A stretch of 64,000 bases of DNA from Pleurostoma richardsiae. Its lineage: Eukaryota; Ascomycota; Sordariomycetes; Calosphaeriales; Pleurostomataceae. Positions 21,854 to 33,285 of the stretch are shown here, one piece after another; within the stretch, counting starts at the first letter, position 1, and every line of letters begins with the position of its first letter. The notes beneath the pieces are model-generated. The model was not told the origin of the DNA, ran no database searches, and worked only from the letters and a program-made list of their open reading frames with translations. Made by a program: the position numbers and the translations under genes. Where the stretch lies: positions 620,001-684,000 of the forward strand of contig JANBVO010000017.1 of the NCBI GenBank assembly GCA_030052745.1, given 5' to 3'.

Positions 21854-24800
21854 AGTGTCGTGAGCTCGCGACCGGTGACAAAGGGGAGCCAGCCGCCTTA
21901 ATTCCGCGTATTGATTGCTATCCGCTGCGTATGGAGAACCACCGGTTGACGGTGCCGACCCCGTCGCCGAGAGCTTCCGTGGGAGAAGAGACGAAGGATG
22001 AAGTGCTGCGTGTGGATGGGCCGCTCTCTTTATTGAGCAAGCTGTTCTAGCCCTTCCAAGGGTCCTTGGAGGGGAGCAAGCATCATGAGCAGCGAGCTAC
22101 CCCGCTGCAGACGCAATAGTTTGCAGATCGACTGCCCGCATGGGCCTTTAGGTCGTAACTATGGGAGCTCTCCCCGGCGTTCATTCGTCCATTGGCCCTG
22201 TGATCTTCGGCGAGCTCACGTCTCTTCAGAGTTCAAACAGAGAGAACCCTGCAACAGGTGTTTCGAGAGCAGGGAAGCCGAGGAGTTCTGCTTATCATGT
22301 GCAATTTCCGCATCGTACGGGAGGGTCACCGTCGCGTGGGCATCCCTGTAATACTCCGGGGCCCTATTATGCCTCTGTTTCAATATCACCCTGCAAGCCA
22401 TGGTAGCGCATGCGGGCTACCGCCAAGGGCCCAATAAACAAGCAGCTACAGGCCGGCCTAGACGGAGACGGGAAGAATGATCCGGGTTGCGCCGTGATCA
22501 CGCAGCTGCACGGGCGGTGAAGAACCACGGTTCTTGTCAAAGCCCCATGTTTCCTCCTGCAGCACACACACAGCTCCATCACAAGGGAGGGGCCCGAGGA
22601 TCAATCTGGAGTCCGGTGCAACTCGTCGAAGTGTATCTCGGTGATGTGGATGGTGCAGCGTTCTGCTAGTAAGCACAACGCTCGTCCTGCCCTCAAGCGT
22701 CAAGCCAGTTCCCAATTTCGCCCGTTAGCACGCGGCATGCTAGCGTTCAGAGCGGCCGATCAGAAGGTGGTTCGCTGCTGGATCATCGCAGCCATCCGCA
22801 AGGCGATCACAGCGATGACAATAGCCGGCCTAGCTCCATGGCAACTAAATTTGCCCGCCCCTGTCACCTACAAAACGATGCCGCTCAATAAGTTAGACGC
22901 TACGATGTTTAGTAGAATCTCCTTGGGTTGTTAGCTTTTGGGAAGGATCGTAGAACAAGCCCCCTACTGACCACACACCCCGGTAGATAGCTTGCATCGT
23001 TTTCGCTATAGATCCGTTCGCACGGAACCGTCGACATTCACCCGCAGTATGCAATTTGATATGTGTGCCGTATCATGACGGATACAATCGTGAGAGCGAC
23101 AAAGATCACCCCGTACTCGAAAAGGCGCTTCGTCTCGGTCACCGTTGGCTCGAGGCCACAGCCAAAGAGCACGCATTGCCCTTCTATGATCAGTGTAAAC
23201 TGGACAAAGAGGCAGACACGGCTCATGGTCTCGAAGATGTCGCACCCCCCAAGTCGCATGGCACGTCCAGCATCACCTCCTGTATATTGGCCCGGCGTCG
23301 CCCCAAAACACCAGAGACGTGGATCAGTTCCGTTCATAGGAAAGTCTACTTGCCTGCCAGTGCCTGGAAAGCTAAGGGTTGAGGGCTAGTGAGACAGACG
23401 AGCCGAGGACTGTGAAGTTAAGGCTCTGATACAGAGATATGAATGAGGATGGGGAGCATCCTAACGGCGGGGATCTGCCGGACACATCCTAACCATCAGG
23501 TGATATCCTGCGCCCACGTCTTTCTCGACTTCACCTCTGATGATATCGGAGATGTCTTCTTTATATATGGGAATGCATTGTGTCCGCATTGTCGATGTTG
23601 ATCTAGAATTCAGTCAAGTTTTCGGAGGCTACTCTCCTGGGATTCTGGTCGCTCACATATGTCTTGCGTCGGCCGAGTCAAGAATAGAAGTGCGAAGCAG
23701 CTGAGTGCCCCGATGACGATAGATCCGCGCATGGCTGGTCCAGTCATGTTCCTCCGCCGATGAAATCCATGCAGATGTCCATTTTCGGCCTCTTCTCTTG
23801 TATATGAGGAGTACACGTCATCACCACCAAGGATTCCCACTGAAAAGCCCACGAAAGCGGCCATGCTGTCATTCTTTTTAAAGTAGGTGGGTACCAGAAC
23901 CGGAACGAATTGAAAACATCAGAGGACTGATATCACAGACTACTGCTTGCTGCCATGATATATAGTTAAGCCCAGGCGAAAGAGGTAGGAGAAAGACGTT
24001 GGTGGTACGTCCTAGCATCGTTGATGCCGTGCTACCGCTCAGATATGAATGATGGAGTAATTTATGCGAACACTGATGCTGAACCCTTTTAGAGGACCTT
24101 AAAGGCTTCAGGGGCGTCGACTAGTTCAGACCAATACTACGAGCATGGCCCTCAGTGCAAACTTGAGGTCGAACGTAGTCAATATCATTGTCTCTTCGAC
24201 CAGGGGGCTAGGATACGAGGATGATACCCTTTCCAGGACTCACACCATTGTCGTAATGAGAAGGATAAGCTGTCCAGTTCGAGATTGTATGCGGGTAGCT
24301 AGTCGTGAAGCGCAAACGAGCTCGTCACGATCGTTGCACACAACTCTCTCCAGCATAGAACGGCGGGATATCTCCCAACCTCTCCATATTTACGATATAC
24401 TCTATATAATCCGTGGTCCACCAACAGAGTATGGGGCAAAGACGCGTGAGCCAAAGTCCGCCCGTCATCTGCTCACACGGTGGGAAGGGATAAGTTCTAG
24501 AGCCCTCCCGTCGAGCAATCCCTGCCCTGGGCTCTTGGCATTGATAGCGAGCTATCTCCTATTTTTAGGACTCTTCCCAGGTTGCCGGATCGGTATAAAG
24601 CGCCGTCGGCACGGAACCGAACTGGTTGTGGGGCGTAACGTCAAACGGTCGGGACCTGCGTCGGTCGATTCGGAAGAAGTAAGATTTGCGCTGTCAGAGG
24701 CATGGGGACGTGAAAGCCAAGGAGACTAAGTGGAGTGCTATTAGAGCCCGATCCAACTTGCTTCAATGCGTCTCAGCGAAGACATGCGGTAGCGCATCCT

Positions 24801-25149
24801 TTTGGGATCCGATGAGGAAGGTCGGCCGCTTGTCGGTAACGGCCAATGCGAAAGCCGCCTTGACGTGATCATGGGACATGCAAACCGTGGCTCTCGAACC
24901 TCTCCCTATTCAATCTTTTAGACTTGCTTAGGCAATCTGTAGCAGTAGCGCTATCGCGTCCCTGCTGCCAAGGCTGAAGGGATTATGACTTTCCTATGGG
25001 AGATTGAGGAGCTACATGGCCATGAGGAAGCGCCTCTCTAGGAGGGAAGAAGATGGCCGTGGGGTGGTGTATAAAGTCTATGTGATTCCCGTGGCTTCTT
25101 AAGTGTGCCTCATGCGCAACTGAAGCCCGACATGCTCAGCGCGGACAGA
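21854..25149. other. Gene-poor stretch, 3.3 kb
   Basis: No gene could be supported. Two minus-strand frames look mildly protein-like. Positions 23610-23864 (84 residues) have one hydrophobic segment and a basic NMTGPAMRG lead-in. Positions 23038-23337 (99 residues) have two hydrophobic segments. Neither joins to a recognisable family. A 194-residue plus-strand frame at 24145-24729 has no family features. A TATA element at 25070 belongs to the next gene. Confidence 0.45.
25070..25075 (+). promoter_or_regulatory. TATA box of the subtilase gene
   Basis: TGTATAAAGTC 80 bp upstream of the chosen start codon at 25150. The close spacing supports the downstream start over the ATG at 25132. Confidence 0.5.
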
Positions 25150-28100
25150 ATGAAGCTCGTTAGTCTTTTCGTGACGCTCGGGCTTGCAAGCTGCGCCGTA
25201 GCCGCCGTGCGGCGTGATGAGGCGGATCTCGCTGGAGCTGTCAAAGGCGCCGAGTCGGCGTCCCCTAAGAGATTCATTGTCGAATTCACACAGGTATGGA
25301 GGTCTAGTTCCGCATAGTCACTCTCATCAAGTCCTGATTTAGTCGCGTCAGGGCGCGAACCATGCAGAAGCCGTTAAGGAGATTGGTTCTCGCCGTGCAG
25401 TCAAGGTCGTCAAGATCTTCAATGGCACAGACATCTTCTCCGGCGTCACCGTCGAGGCTCCAGAAGACAATGCGGACTCTCTCCAGATGGCGGAGGCCGT
25501 CGCCCGCGTGTGGCCAGCTAAGAAGATTCAACTCGAGGCGCTCATAGACGCACTCTCCTTCACCGGCGGCCTGTCCGGGGAAAACTACTCTGTGCATGAT
25601 ATAACGGGAGTCGACAAGCTCCACGAAGCTGGCATCTTTGGGAAGGGGGCACTGGTAGCCGTGGTCGATACTGGGATTTACTATGAGCATCCGGACGTGA
25701 GAGCATGCAAGCAAGTCGATGTCTACAGAGCAGTTACTGACGATGGTAGATCGGCGGGGGTTTTGGGCCTGGTTACAAGGTAGCTGGCGGTTATGACTAC
25801 GTCGGTGACGGAGGTACACTACGCGAAGGATCGCTACAGACTTTCGTCACTAACTGCTGCTGAACAGATTGGCCTGCCGGAGAAAAGATTCCGGACAACG
25901 ATCCGCTGGACCACGTTGGCCACGGCACGCACGTCGCGGGCATCATCGCTGCTCAGAGCGAATGGTATACATGCCATATTCCTATGAGTCTTGAAGTTGG
26001 CGCTAAGCGTCGTGTTAGGTTCACGGGAGTAGCCCCCGAGGCAACTCTTCTCGCATACAAGGTGTTTACAGAGCAGGTATCCCCCCCTAAGGCCACATAC
26101 CGTTTGCTGCGGTAGGGAATGACGCTAAGCCAGCTTCAAGGGCACCACCGATGAAGATACTCTGATCGAGGCTTTTATCGATGCGTACAGCGCAGGAGTG
26201 GGTCTCCTGTATTATTGGTTGTTTGCTGGCTTGCTGACGGCGGGCAGGCAGACATCATAACTGCCAGCATTGGCGGCGCCTCGGGGTGGCAAGACAACGC
26301 CTGGGCAATGGTGGCTGACCGCCTGGTCGACGCCGGTGTCGTTGTGACCATCTCAGCGGGAAATAATGGAGAGCTGGGTCCTTTCTTCGGAAGCTCAGGC
26401 TCTTCCGGCAAGAATGTTTTGGCCGTTGCGTCCCTGGAGCCACTGGTGCTGCCTTCGTTGGCCTTCGATGTGGCTTTTAACAAGACCGGGGACTCTGCCA
26501 GAATGGCTTATAACCCCCCTTGGGGACAGTTCCCGTCTACCATCAAGGACTGGCCCATCATCTTTCTTGACCCCTGTTCTCCCCTCCCGGAGAACACGCC
26601 CTCTCTGGCCAGCATGATTCCCGTCGTGGCACTGGGCAAATGCAGCCCATTTACCAAAGAAATGAACCTTTCCGCCTTTGCAGCCCAGTACATTCTGGTG
26701 TACACCCCATCAGAGCCAGACGACGGCTTCTACCTGGACGACTGGACACTCCAGCGTGGAGTATTGCAGACTACGGCTGCCGAGGAACTTGTCGCAGCTC
26801 TGCTGGCCGGCGCGTCAGCTACCGCCACATTCTCCGACAGCCCCGAGTTCGTGTCCATACCGAACGCGAACGCAGGCCGTCCAAGTTACTTCACCAGTTA
26901 TGGTGGCACGTTTGATCTCGCTCTAAAACCCGACATCGCAGCACCCGGGACCAGAATCTTGAGCTTGTACCTCGACAACGGCTACGCCTCCATGAGCGGA
27001 ACGTCGATGGCCTGCCCGTATATCGCGGGGGTTGCAGCCCTATACATCGGTCAATTCGGCGGCCGCTCAACTCATGGAACTGGCTTCGCCAAGAGGTTAT
27101 CGGCGCGTATCCTCTCGTCTGGCCAGGCGGTTCCGTGGGGCTCGGAAGCCGGCAACGGCTCCTGGGCATCCGCCGCGCAGGTTGGCAACGGCGTGGTGAA
27201 TGCTAGCAAGGTTCTGCAGTACGACACAGAGTTAAGCTTTGCCAAGTTTCAGCTCAACGACACGCATCACTACGAGAGATACCATGGGGTCGACGTCACG
27301 AACAATGGAGTGGAATCTGTCGAGTATTCTTTCGAGTTGCAACCCTCTGGTGGCTTCGAGGCTTACTGGCCGAATCCTGGCGACGCGTATCTGGCACCAA
27401 GAATGAAGACATACGACGAGATGGCAAATATTCCCCTCGGGATCATACCAAGTGTTAAGATGCCTAGTGGAAAGTTCGTGGTGAAGCCAGGGGAGACTAA
27501 GAGTGCCGAGTAAGTAGCTCCTCGCCGATCCATATCGAGAAGGAAGGACAGCCCTGGTTTACTGCTGCAGGTTCATATTCAATATCCCCGACGGCCTCAA
27601 CGGCGGGAGGCTTCCGGTGTTCTCTGGCCAAGTTCTCATCAAGGGTAGCAATGGCGAACAGCTCACGGTGCCATACTTCGGTAGGCCATGGTATCCTCAA
27701 ACATGGCGGACGTCCCGCACGATCTCTGACCAGAGCTACATGTACAGGCGTGGGGAGTAACATGAAACACGAGCTAAGGTCCCTGTGGTACGAATCGTAC
27801 AACTACCCTCGGTCGTACTCCACCAACAGCCGCATATCGCTGGCACAGAAGTCATGGTCTGTACAGAGGACTTCTCTTCAAGACCAACGCGATTGGGTGA
27901 CTGACGGCTTACCAGGTTCACCTTCAACCTGTCCTTGGCAGAGCAGGACTTCCCCAAAGTCATCGTCGCCATAACCTACGGGTCAAAGGAGCTCCGCTGG
28001 GATGTCCGTGCCTCCTTTCACTTTCGCCACCATCCCCACCTCTCTTTGTCGCTGTAGGAAGATCGCCTTTGGATGGTCCTGAGTGCTAACAGGACGTTTA

Positions 28101-28502
28101 GATCTTTGAAGAAAGCTGGCGGGAGCGTGCCTGGACATATCCACCAGTTGTCGGCGAGAACGATTACTTAGGTTCTGCAACATCCTACGCCCTCGCTGGA
28201 GACGTGACGACCTTCGACCCTGTAGAAGACGACGAGAACAACCTAGTTGCATTCCCAGTGACAGACCTTGTCCGCGATGTTGCTTACGAGTTTTGGTGGC
28301 TTGGAAAGTTTGCCAATGGCAGCACCATTCCGCCCGGCAAGTACAAGTAAGGCTGATATTTTGGCATCTTAACCCCTTCCATCTCGTCTTCGATTAATAG
28401 TTCTGCAGAATGCGCATTGCCACGCTCCTTCCCTTTGGTAGTCAGGTCCCTTCCGACAACTGGGAAGTCTGGGAGACGCCGACGATTGAAGTCATAGCAT
28501 AA
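25150..28502 (+). CDS. Secreted subtilisin-like serine protease, family S8
   Basis: Twelve exons: 25150-25293, 25343-25696, 25750-25813, 25868-25964, 26019-26076, 26141-26197, 26248-27509, 27571-27680, 27748-27856, 27916-28003, 28102-28346, 28409-28502; 893 residues. The start at 25150 begins a signal peptide ([18 protein letters not shown]). An I9-type propeptide follows (RFIVEFTQ...). Catalytic residues: Asp in [13 protein letters not shown] (about 156), His in GHGTHVAGI (about 209), Asn in ISAGNNG, and Ser in SGTSMACPY (about 510). The ~300-residue His-Ser spacing is large enough for a PA-type insert. A Fn3-like C-terminal part ends in the characteristic [18 protein letters not shown] and [14 protein letters not shown] blocks. 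The end of exon 9 (27856, or 27850) is the only doubtful join. An extracellular protein-degrading role is expected. Confidence 0.87.
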
Positions 28503-29289
28503 CAGTGCTGGGAGGCAGCCAGGCGTGACGCCGTATCTTCGCTGCGGTGAGAGATGAATAATTAATTACAGGCAGACCGCTCGTTGTTGGTGTTCATTTA
28601 ATCTCGTTTGCAGGTGAGTTGTAAATTGCTAGGGTCAAGATCCGACTCCTCAAGGCCATGCGCTTTCAAGGGCGATACGGAACTTGAAGTATCCGTCTGC
28701 GATCAGCTTGAACGTGGTCCTTAACCATGAGACCGGATGTCGGCAATCCTAGTGTCCATGGAGCACCAGGCAAGTTTCTTTATTCGGTGCCGAATATGGT
28801 TCCTCCGCCGAGTCGCAGGATCTTAGATCGCTTGCACCCTCTAGCTGCAATGACAGGGTTTCGAGAAGGACATGGATCTAAGAAGTTCCATGCTGCTCTA
28901 GCTCCGTGCGGTAAACATCACGGAGGGACGGACAGCTACTGTGGTATCCATTTGATCAATCTTATCCAATCATACTCTTCCTTGGCCGTGATCGGAGCCA
29001 GGCCAACCCATGACCCATGCAGAGACGTCCATTATGGGCTGCGAATCTAATCTGATGATCAGATAGTTCACCGCGCTATGCTGTAACGAGTCTTAGCCTT
29101 TCTGGCTGACCTAGCCCCTCCTTACCGACGCGCACGTCAGACAATCCCCTCATCCAACTGGAATCAGGAGGATAATCTATGACCGCCCGTGGTCGTGCTC
29201 GTGCCAAATACGTTATAGGTTGATGTACATCCAGAGTCAGCTCCGGATCTCTGATCAAGACTTAGTTGATCCGTGAGCTGTTCTAGAAA
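28503..29289. other. Intergenic
   Basis: About 0.8 kb between two same-strand genes. A TTCGGTGCCGAA palindrome lies near 28783-28794. It has CGG and CCG arms with a two-base gap, unlike the five-base gap of the cluster motif further right. No gene. Confidence 0.5.
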
Positions 29290-30054
29290 ATGTCTTCCCT
29301 GCCTGATGTGGTCCCCGACTATGACCCTCTGAAGGATGTGCCTGAGCATATCCGCTCGCTGCTGGCGCGTCTCCACGCCGAATCCTCCGAGCAGGAGTCC
29401 GCTATTACCAAGGAAGAGTTTACCGGCCGCTCATTCGACGAGGTCATGCAGGACAAGTTCATCGCCCTCGATGAAGACAAGTCCCAGTACTTGTATGCAC
29501 TGTGCCGTGCCATCAACGCGAAAACTGTCGTGGAGGCTGGCACATCCTACGGAGTCAGCACCATCTACCTTGCGTTAGCTGTCTCGGCAAACGTGGCCGC
29601 CACGAGTAGTACGGGCCGAGTCATCGCGACCGAGCACGAGCCAGCCAAAGCGGACAAGGCGCGCCAGCACTGGCAGCAATGCGGCGACGTGGTTCGCAAC
29701 GTTATCGATCTCCGAGTGGGCGACTTGCGGGAGACGCTCAAGCAGGACCTAGGGGTTGTGGACCTACTACTGCTCGATAGTAAGTATTCTGCAAGACGGG
29801 TCAACTGTAGGTGTGCGAGTTGCTAATATGATCTGGATAATAAAGTCTGGACGCCAATGGCGTTGCCGACACTGAAGCTTGTCCAGCCGAGGATGCGCAA
29901 GGGGGCCGTGGTCATTACTGATAACACTGTTTCATCTGCAAAGTCTTACAAGGAGTTCCTGACCCATATCAGGGATCCCAACAGCGGCTTCATTAATCTG
30001 ACGTTGCCGTACAAGGGAGGCCTAGAGATGAGCGTCTACCTGCCGAGAGAATAG
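29290..30054 (+). CDS. SAM-dependent O-methyltransferase (class I, COMT-like)
   Basis: Two exons, 29290-29779 and 29846-30054 (intron 66 nt, GTAAGT..AAAG), 232 residues. The Rossmann SAM-binding motif I is VVEAGTSYGVSTIYLALAV (about 84-102). An acidic residue follows the next strand (ATEHEPAK) and VVDLLLLD lies at the splice junction. The later MRKGAVVITDN block and the C-terminal strand MSVYLP match predicted cation-dependent-type O-methyltransferases of about 220-240 residues. No signal peptide, so cytosolic. It lies left of the regulator-amidase-dehydrogenase-P450 group but no TCGG-N5-CCGA site was found in its promoter, so membership in that regulon is uncertain. Confidence 0.87.
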
Positions 30055-30337
30055 GACATGTGCCCTGCGCCGGGAGAAGTAGTGTGCTGATTATTGCGGA
30101 CGGTCTTGAACTATGATCTAATAAGCTGCAAGGATCGACTAGCACAGCGATGTTCGTGTTAGAGACTCCCGGGGTACTTCATTCTCGCATCTGACATGCT
30201 ACTCGTCTGGCGCCACGGTTGCCTAAATATAATCAGACCAAAGACCGGGACCAAATTTGATGATGTCGTGACTTAATTCACAATCCTCGATGGAAAGCTA
30301 GAAGCGCCACGTTAACTTGTCATAGGATCAAATTATG

Positions 30338-32619
30338 CTATACACCGCTACAAAGCTCGTTATATCTAGTAACGACCTCCTGGAGCATGGTTCTAATCTT
30401 TTCTACAGTGGGATATTTGATACTCAGCGTACCAAACAGCTCAAGCACTAGATTCAAGTCACCCACTGCCCCGGTTTCCTTCAGCACACTGACAAGGTTG
30501 TCCGGCTGTGCCGTGACGGCGTATATCAGCGACAGTGCCGCTGTGAATACCGACAGCAAGTTGAGCCAGTTGTATGCGAATCGCTTCTGACGATGCATAT
30601 TGATGGCCTGGCGAATGGACATGGCAGCGGCGTCGGCAAGAATCTTGACTCGAGACTGGTCGAGCGTGGGAAAAAGAGGTGACGGGCGGTAGAGCATCGC
30701 TAGGTGCGTGTAAAAGTTGAAGTCATACCAGCTGGTGCTGGAATGAGGTACGCTCGGGTGTATATCAGGAAGTGGAAACGGCACGCTACGGCGCCATTCA
30801 ATGAGCTCATTGTGCAGGCACCGGGTGACCTCGTCTCGGTCTCCAACCTGTGGGGTCTTTGAGTAGACTTGCTTCGCGATCTTACTGGCCAATCTTCGCA
30901 GGGACAGGATGTGAAGCGGAATGGCCATAGTTGAAGGCTGGAGGGAGTTTCGAGGTGGTCGTAATATTCCATCTGGCGTTATGTCAACGTCCATGAAAGG
31001 CTGCCGTCGTCGCGTTAGCCATCACAACATCAAGAACCCGAGTTGGTGTGTCAGGTTGTCGGGTAGATCGAACATCTTACCGTTACGTCTATGTCGTCGT
31101 CGTGGAGGGCAAAGGGCCGACCGAGTGCCATGGACACGACTCTAATAAGGTCCCAATAGTGTGAGGCTCTCGTCCTTGGCAGGAGACACACAAACGCTTT
31201 GCTTACCGATCCATCATGTATATAGAGAAGAACACTCGCTTCCTTCTCTCAGCCAAGTCAGGCGGCATCGAATCGTAGGTACACGCTGCGTGTAGCCCCA
31301 TGCCAACAGCCATACGCGCGGCTAATCCAACCAGAAACCAAGTGTCTGGAGTACAAAAGCATTAGGTCTTCTTTCAGCACGAAGGGTTTAAAAAGAAAAG
31401 GAACATACTGGGCCCCAGCTGGTTGAAGAAAGAATACGATACTTGAAGTGTAATGACTTCTAGCGCCGCCTGGATGTGTATCAGCTTTCATACATGCAAG
31501 ACCACGCTGGCCAGGGTGGCACGGCCTACCATGTCCCCGTACCCCAGCGCCAACTCAAAATACTGCATTGCCTTGTTGTAATAGAGCATCGGCTCGGACT
31601 CTTCCATCAGGGAGACAGAACAATGGGCCGTCGCTCCTATCGCGAGGACAATCCATATCCTGAATAGCCAGAGCGGGGACCGCGCTAGCTGGTCCTGAGG
31701 GTTCTGGTGGATTTGCCGCAGTGCTGCCGTGAACTCGAGCTGGTTGATGATGGGATACAGGGTATGGGAGTGTGCGAAGTAGAACTCGACCAGATGCTGG
31801 AGATGGGCCTCCTCCGGGAGCTCCAAGCTTGCAAGGACGTCTGGAGGTTCGAATATGTCAGACAACGAGAAGTCTCCAAACAACGTCGGATATGCAGTGA
31901 GCGAGTTCTTGAAGTTGTTCATGATGGAGTTCAGGGCATCCGGTATCAGTGGCTGATCCTGTCGGACCTCCTCCTCTTCATGCCGACCCCGGAACACAAA
32001 CTCTGCCCTGTCCGGGGATAGGCGCTGCAGGACCATCTGCGTGAGCCTCGCGAACGACACCCCTGACGTAGAGCCGAGGTACCTCTCTGCTGCCGCCTCC
32101 AGCGAAAGTAGTTTTAGGCCCTCGACGAGGGAGCCGGGGGTTGCCCGGTGAGGGCTCGCTCCAACCCCGGGCACGACGTCAGAGAGTCTAACATCGACGT
32201 CGATGAAGGGATCCGTGTCTATATCCACCCAAGGAGCGGCTTCTAGATCTAGCGGGAGTGGTCCTGCATACTCGGCGTTGTTGCTCGTGCCGTTTGGCGA
32301 CTCCGCCTGATCGTTAGTTGCTGCCCGGGACGCCCCTGAGGCCGAAGCAAGCTCGTGCTCAAGGGCCCGAACCTTTGCCTCCAACCCTCGCACGAATCTA
32401 GGCGATGCAATCAGTCGTGAAGGCAGCGAGCTGGCGGGGCGGGACTCACGCGACAGAATACGAGCCCACCTGGCGGTCATCGTCGAGAAAACTGCAGGAA
32501 ACGTGGGCAAGGCGGCAATTTTCACACTGAGGCAAGGTGCGGTCGCATCTCTTCTTTCTCCGATGGCACCGCTGGCAGGAGAACCTTGCCTGGCCTGTGG
32601 ATAGAGGCGATGATGGCAT
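30338..32619 (-). CDS. Zn(II)2Cys6 transcription factor with Fungal_trans domain; candidate cluster regulator
   Basis: Six exons: 32619-32450, 32397-31530, 31469-31409, 31345-31207, 31141-31081, 31000-30338; 653 residues. The zinc cluster is C-Q-R-C-H-R-R-K-K-R-C-D...C-E-N-C...C near residues 12-40. A short coiled segment follows (GLEAKVRALEHELA). The Fungal_trans middle homology region includes FFNQLGP-NTWFLVGLAARMAVGMGLH, RRKRVFFSIYMMDR, VVSMALGRPFALHDDDIDV and a PDGI motif. The start at 32619 directly precedes the cluster; an in-frame ATG at 32832 would add 71 unconvincing residues. The exon 2/3 border is ambiguous: donors at 31529, 31505 or 31493 all keep frame to the acceptor at 31470. 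Two TCGG-N5-CCGA sites 454 and 501 bp upstream suggest self-regulation and control of the neighbouring genes. Confidence 0.85.
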
Positions 32620-33072
32620 CTCGTGAACAAACAGACCGGTGGTAACTGACAAGATTTCTAGGCCGCAGCCGACGACGACTTCATCCCCCTCCGGCCTCCG
32701 CTGGCCGTGGGCATGTCGAGACCGGCGGAGCCCGCTTATCTGCTGGCCGCTTTCTCGGGAACTACGGGGTTGTCCTATCTCCAGCCAATCACGCCTCGCT
32801 TGTTCTACCAACAAGTGAGCCTTCGGCATCACGGAACGCCCAGCAGTGTCTCTAGCAAGTCAACGCCTCAGACGAGATAGGTTTAGAAATCATTGTGAGT
32901 CGAAAAATAACGGGGAAAAGTTCGGCGCATGAGCCAGCTGGGCTCCGGAGGCCACACGCGTCTTCGACTTTCGGACTCTCCAAGCGTTTTCGCCTCCTCG
33001 GAGAGACGAAGACGCGAAGTTGACGCTATCCACTCTGCTCTTTAAGTCGGCTGCGGATCGACCTGCGCTACT

Positions 33073-33085
33073 TCGGTCGAACCGA
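33073..33085. promoter_or_regulatory. TCGG-N5-CCGA site, regulator promoter (distal pair, copy 1)
   Basis: TCGGTCGAACCGA: inverted CGG/CCG triplets with a five-base spacer, the arrangement bound by dimeric Zn2Cys6 proteins. It lies 454 bp upstream of the regulator start. Confidence 0.65.
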
Positions 33086-33119
33086 CTCAGTGCTGGAAGG
33101 CTTGGAGCTTCGGCGCAAG

Positions 33120-33132
33120 TCGGCTAGTCCGA
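33120..33132. promoter_or_regulatory. TCGG-N5-CCGA site, regulator promoter (copy 2)
   Basis: TCGGCTAGTCCGA, 47 bp from copy 1. Paired sites in the regulator's own promoter fit autoregulation. Confidence 0.65.
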
Positions 33133-33285
33133 CGCGTAACGATATGCATCAACGCCACGCAGTGCCATTTGCCATTCAACCACACACGGAACTACAGAAC
33201 TATCCATTGGTCAGGTCGTAGCACGTGATAGTTGCGACACAGGGCGCAAACAGATCTCTTAGACGTGCACGAGTGTATCTTATAT

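Larger units (their letters stand above)
32620..33285. other. Intergenic, promoter of the cluster regulator
   Basis: About 0.67 kb, rich in CGG/CCG triplets between 32940 and 33135. It holds two perfect TCGG-N5-CCGA sites (listed separately), near-matches at 32971 and 33000, and two AAGTCGGCT words. No gene. Confidence 0.6.

Noticed and set aside
24145-24729. 194-codon plus-strand open frame
   Set aside because: Composition is not protein-like, there are no motifs, no splice context and no promoter signal.
28503-29289. TCGG-N5-CCGA site in the O-methyltransferase promoter
   Set aside because: Only near-matches and a two-base-gap palindrome were found, so the gene is not placed in the regulon.
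32620-32832. Upstream in-frame start for the cluster regulator
   Set aside because: The extra 71 residues look non-coding; the ATG at 32619 directly precedes the zinc cluster.
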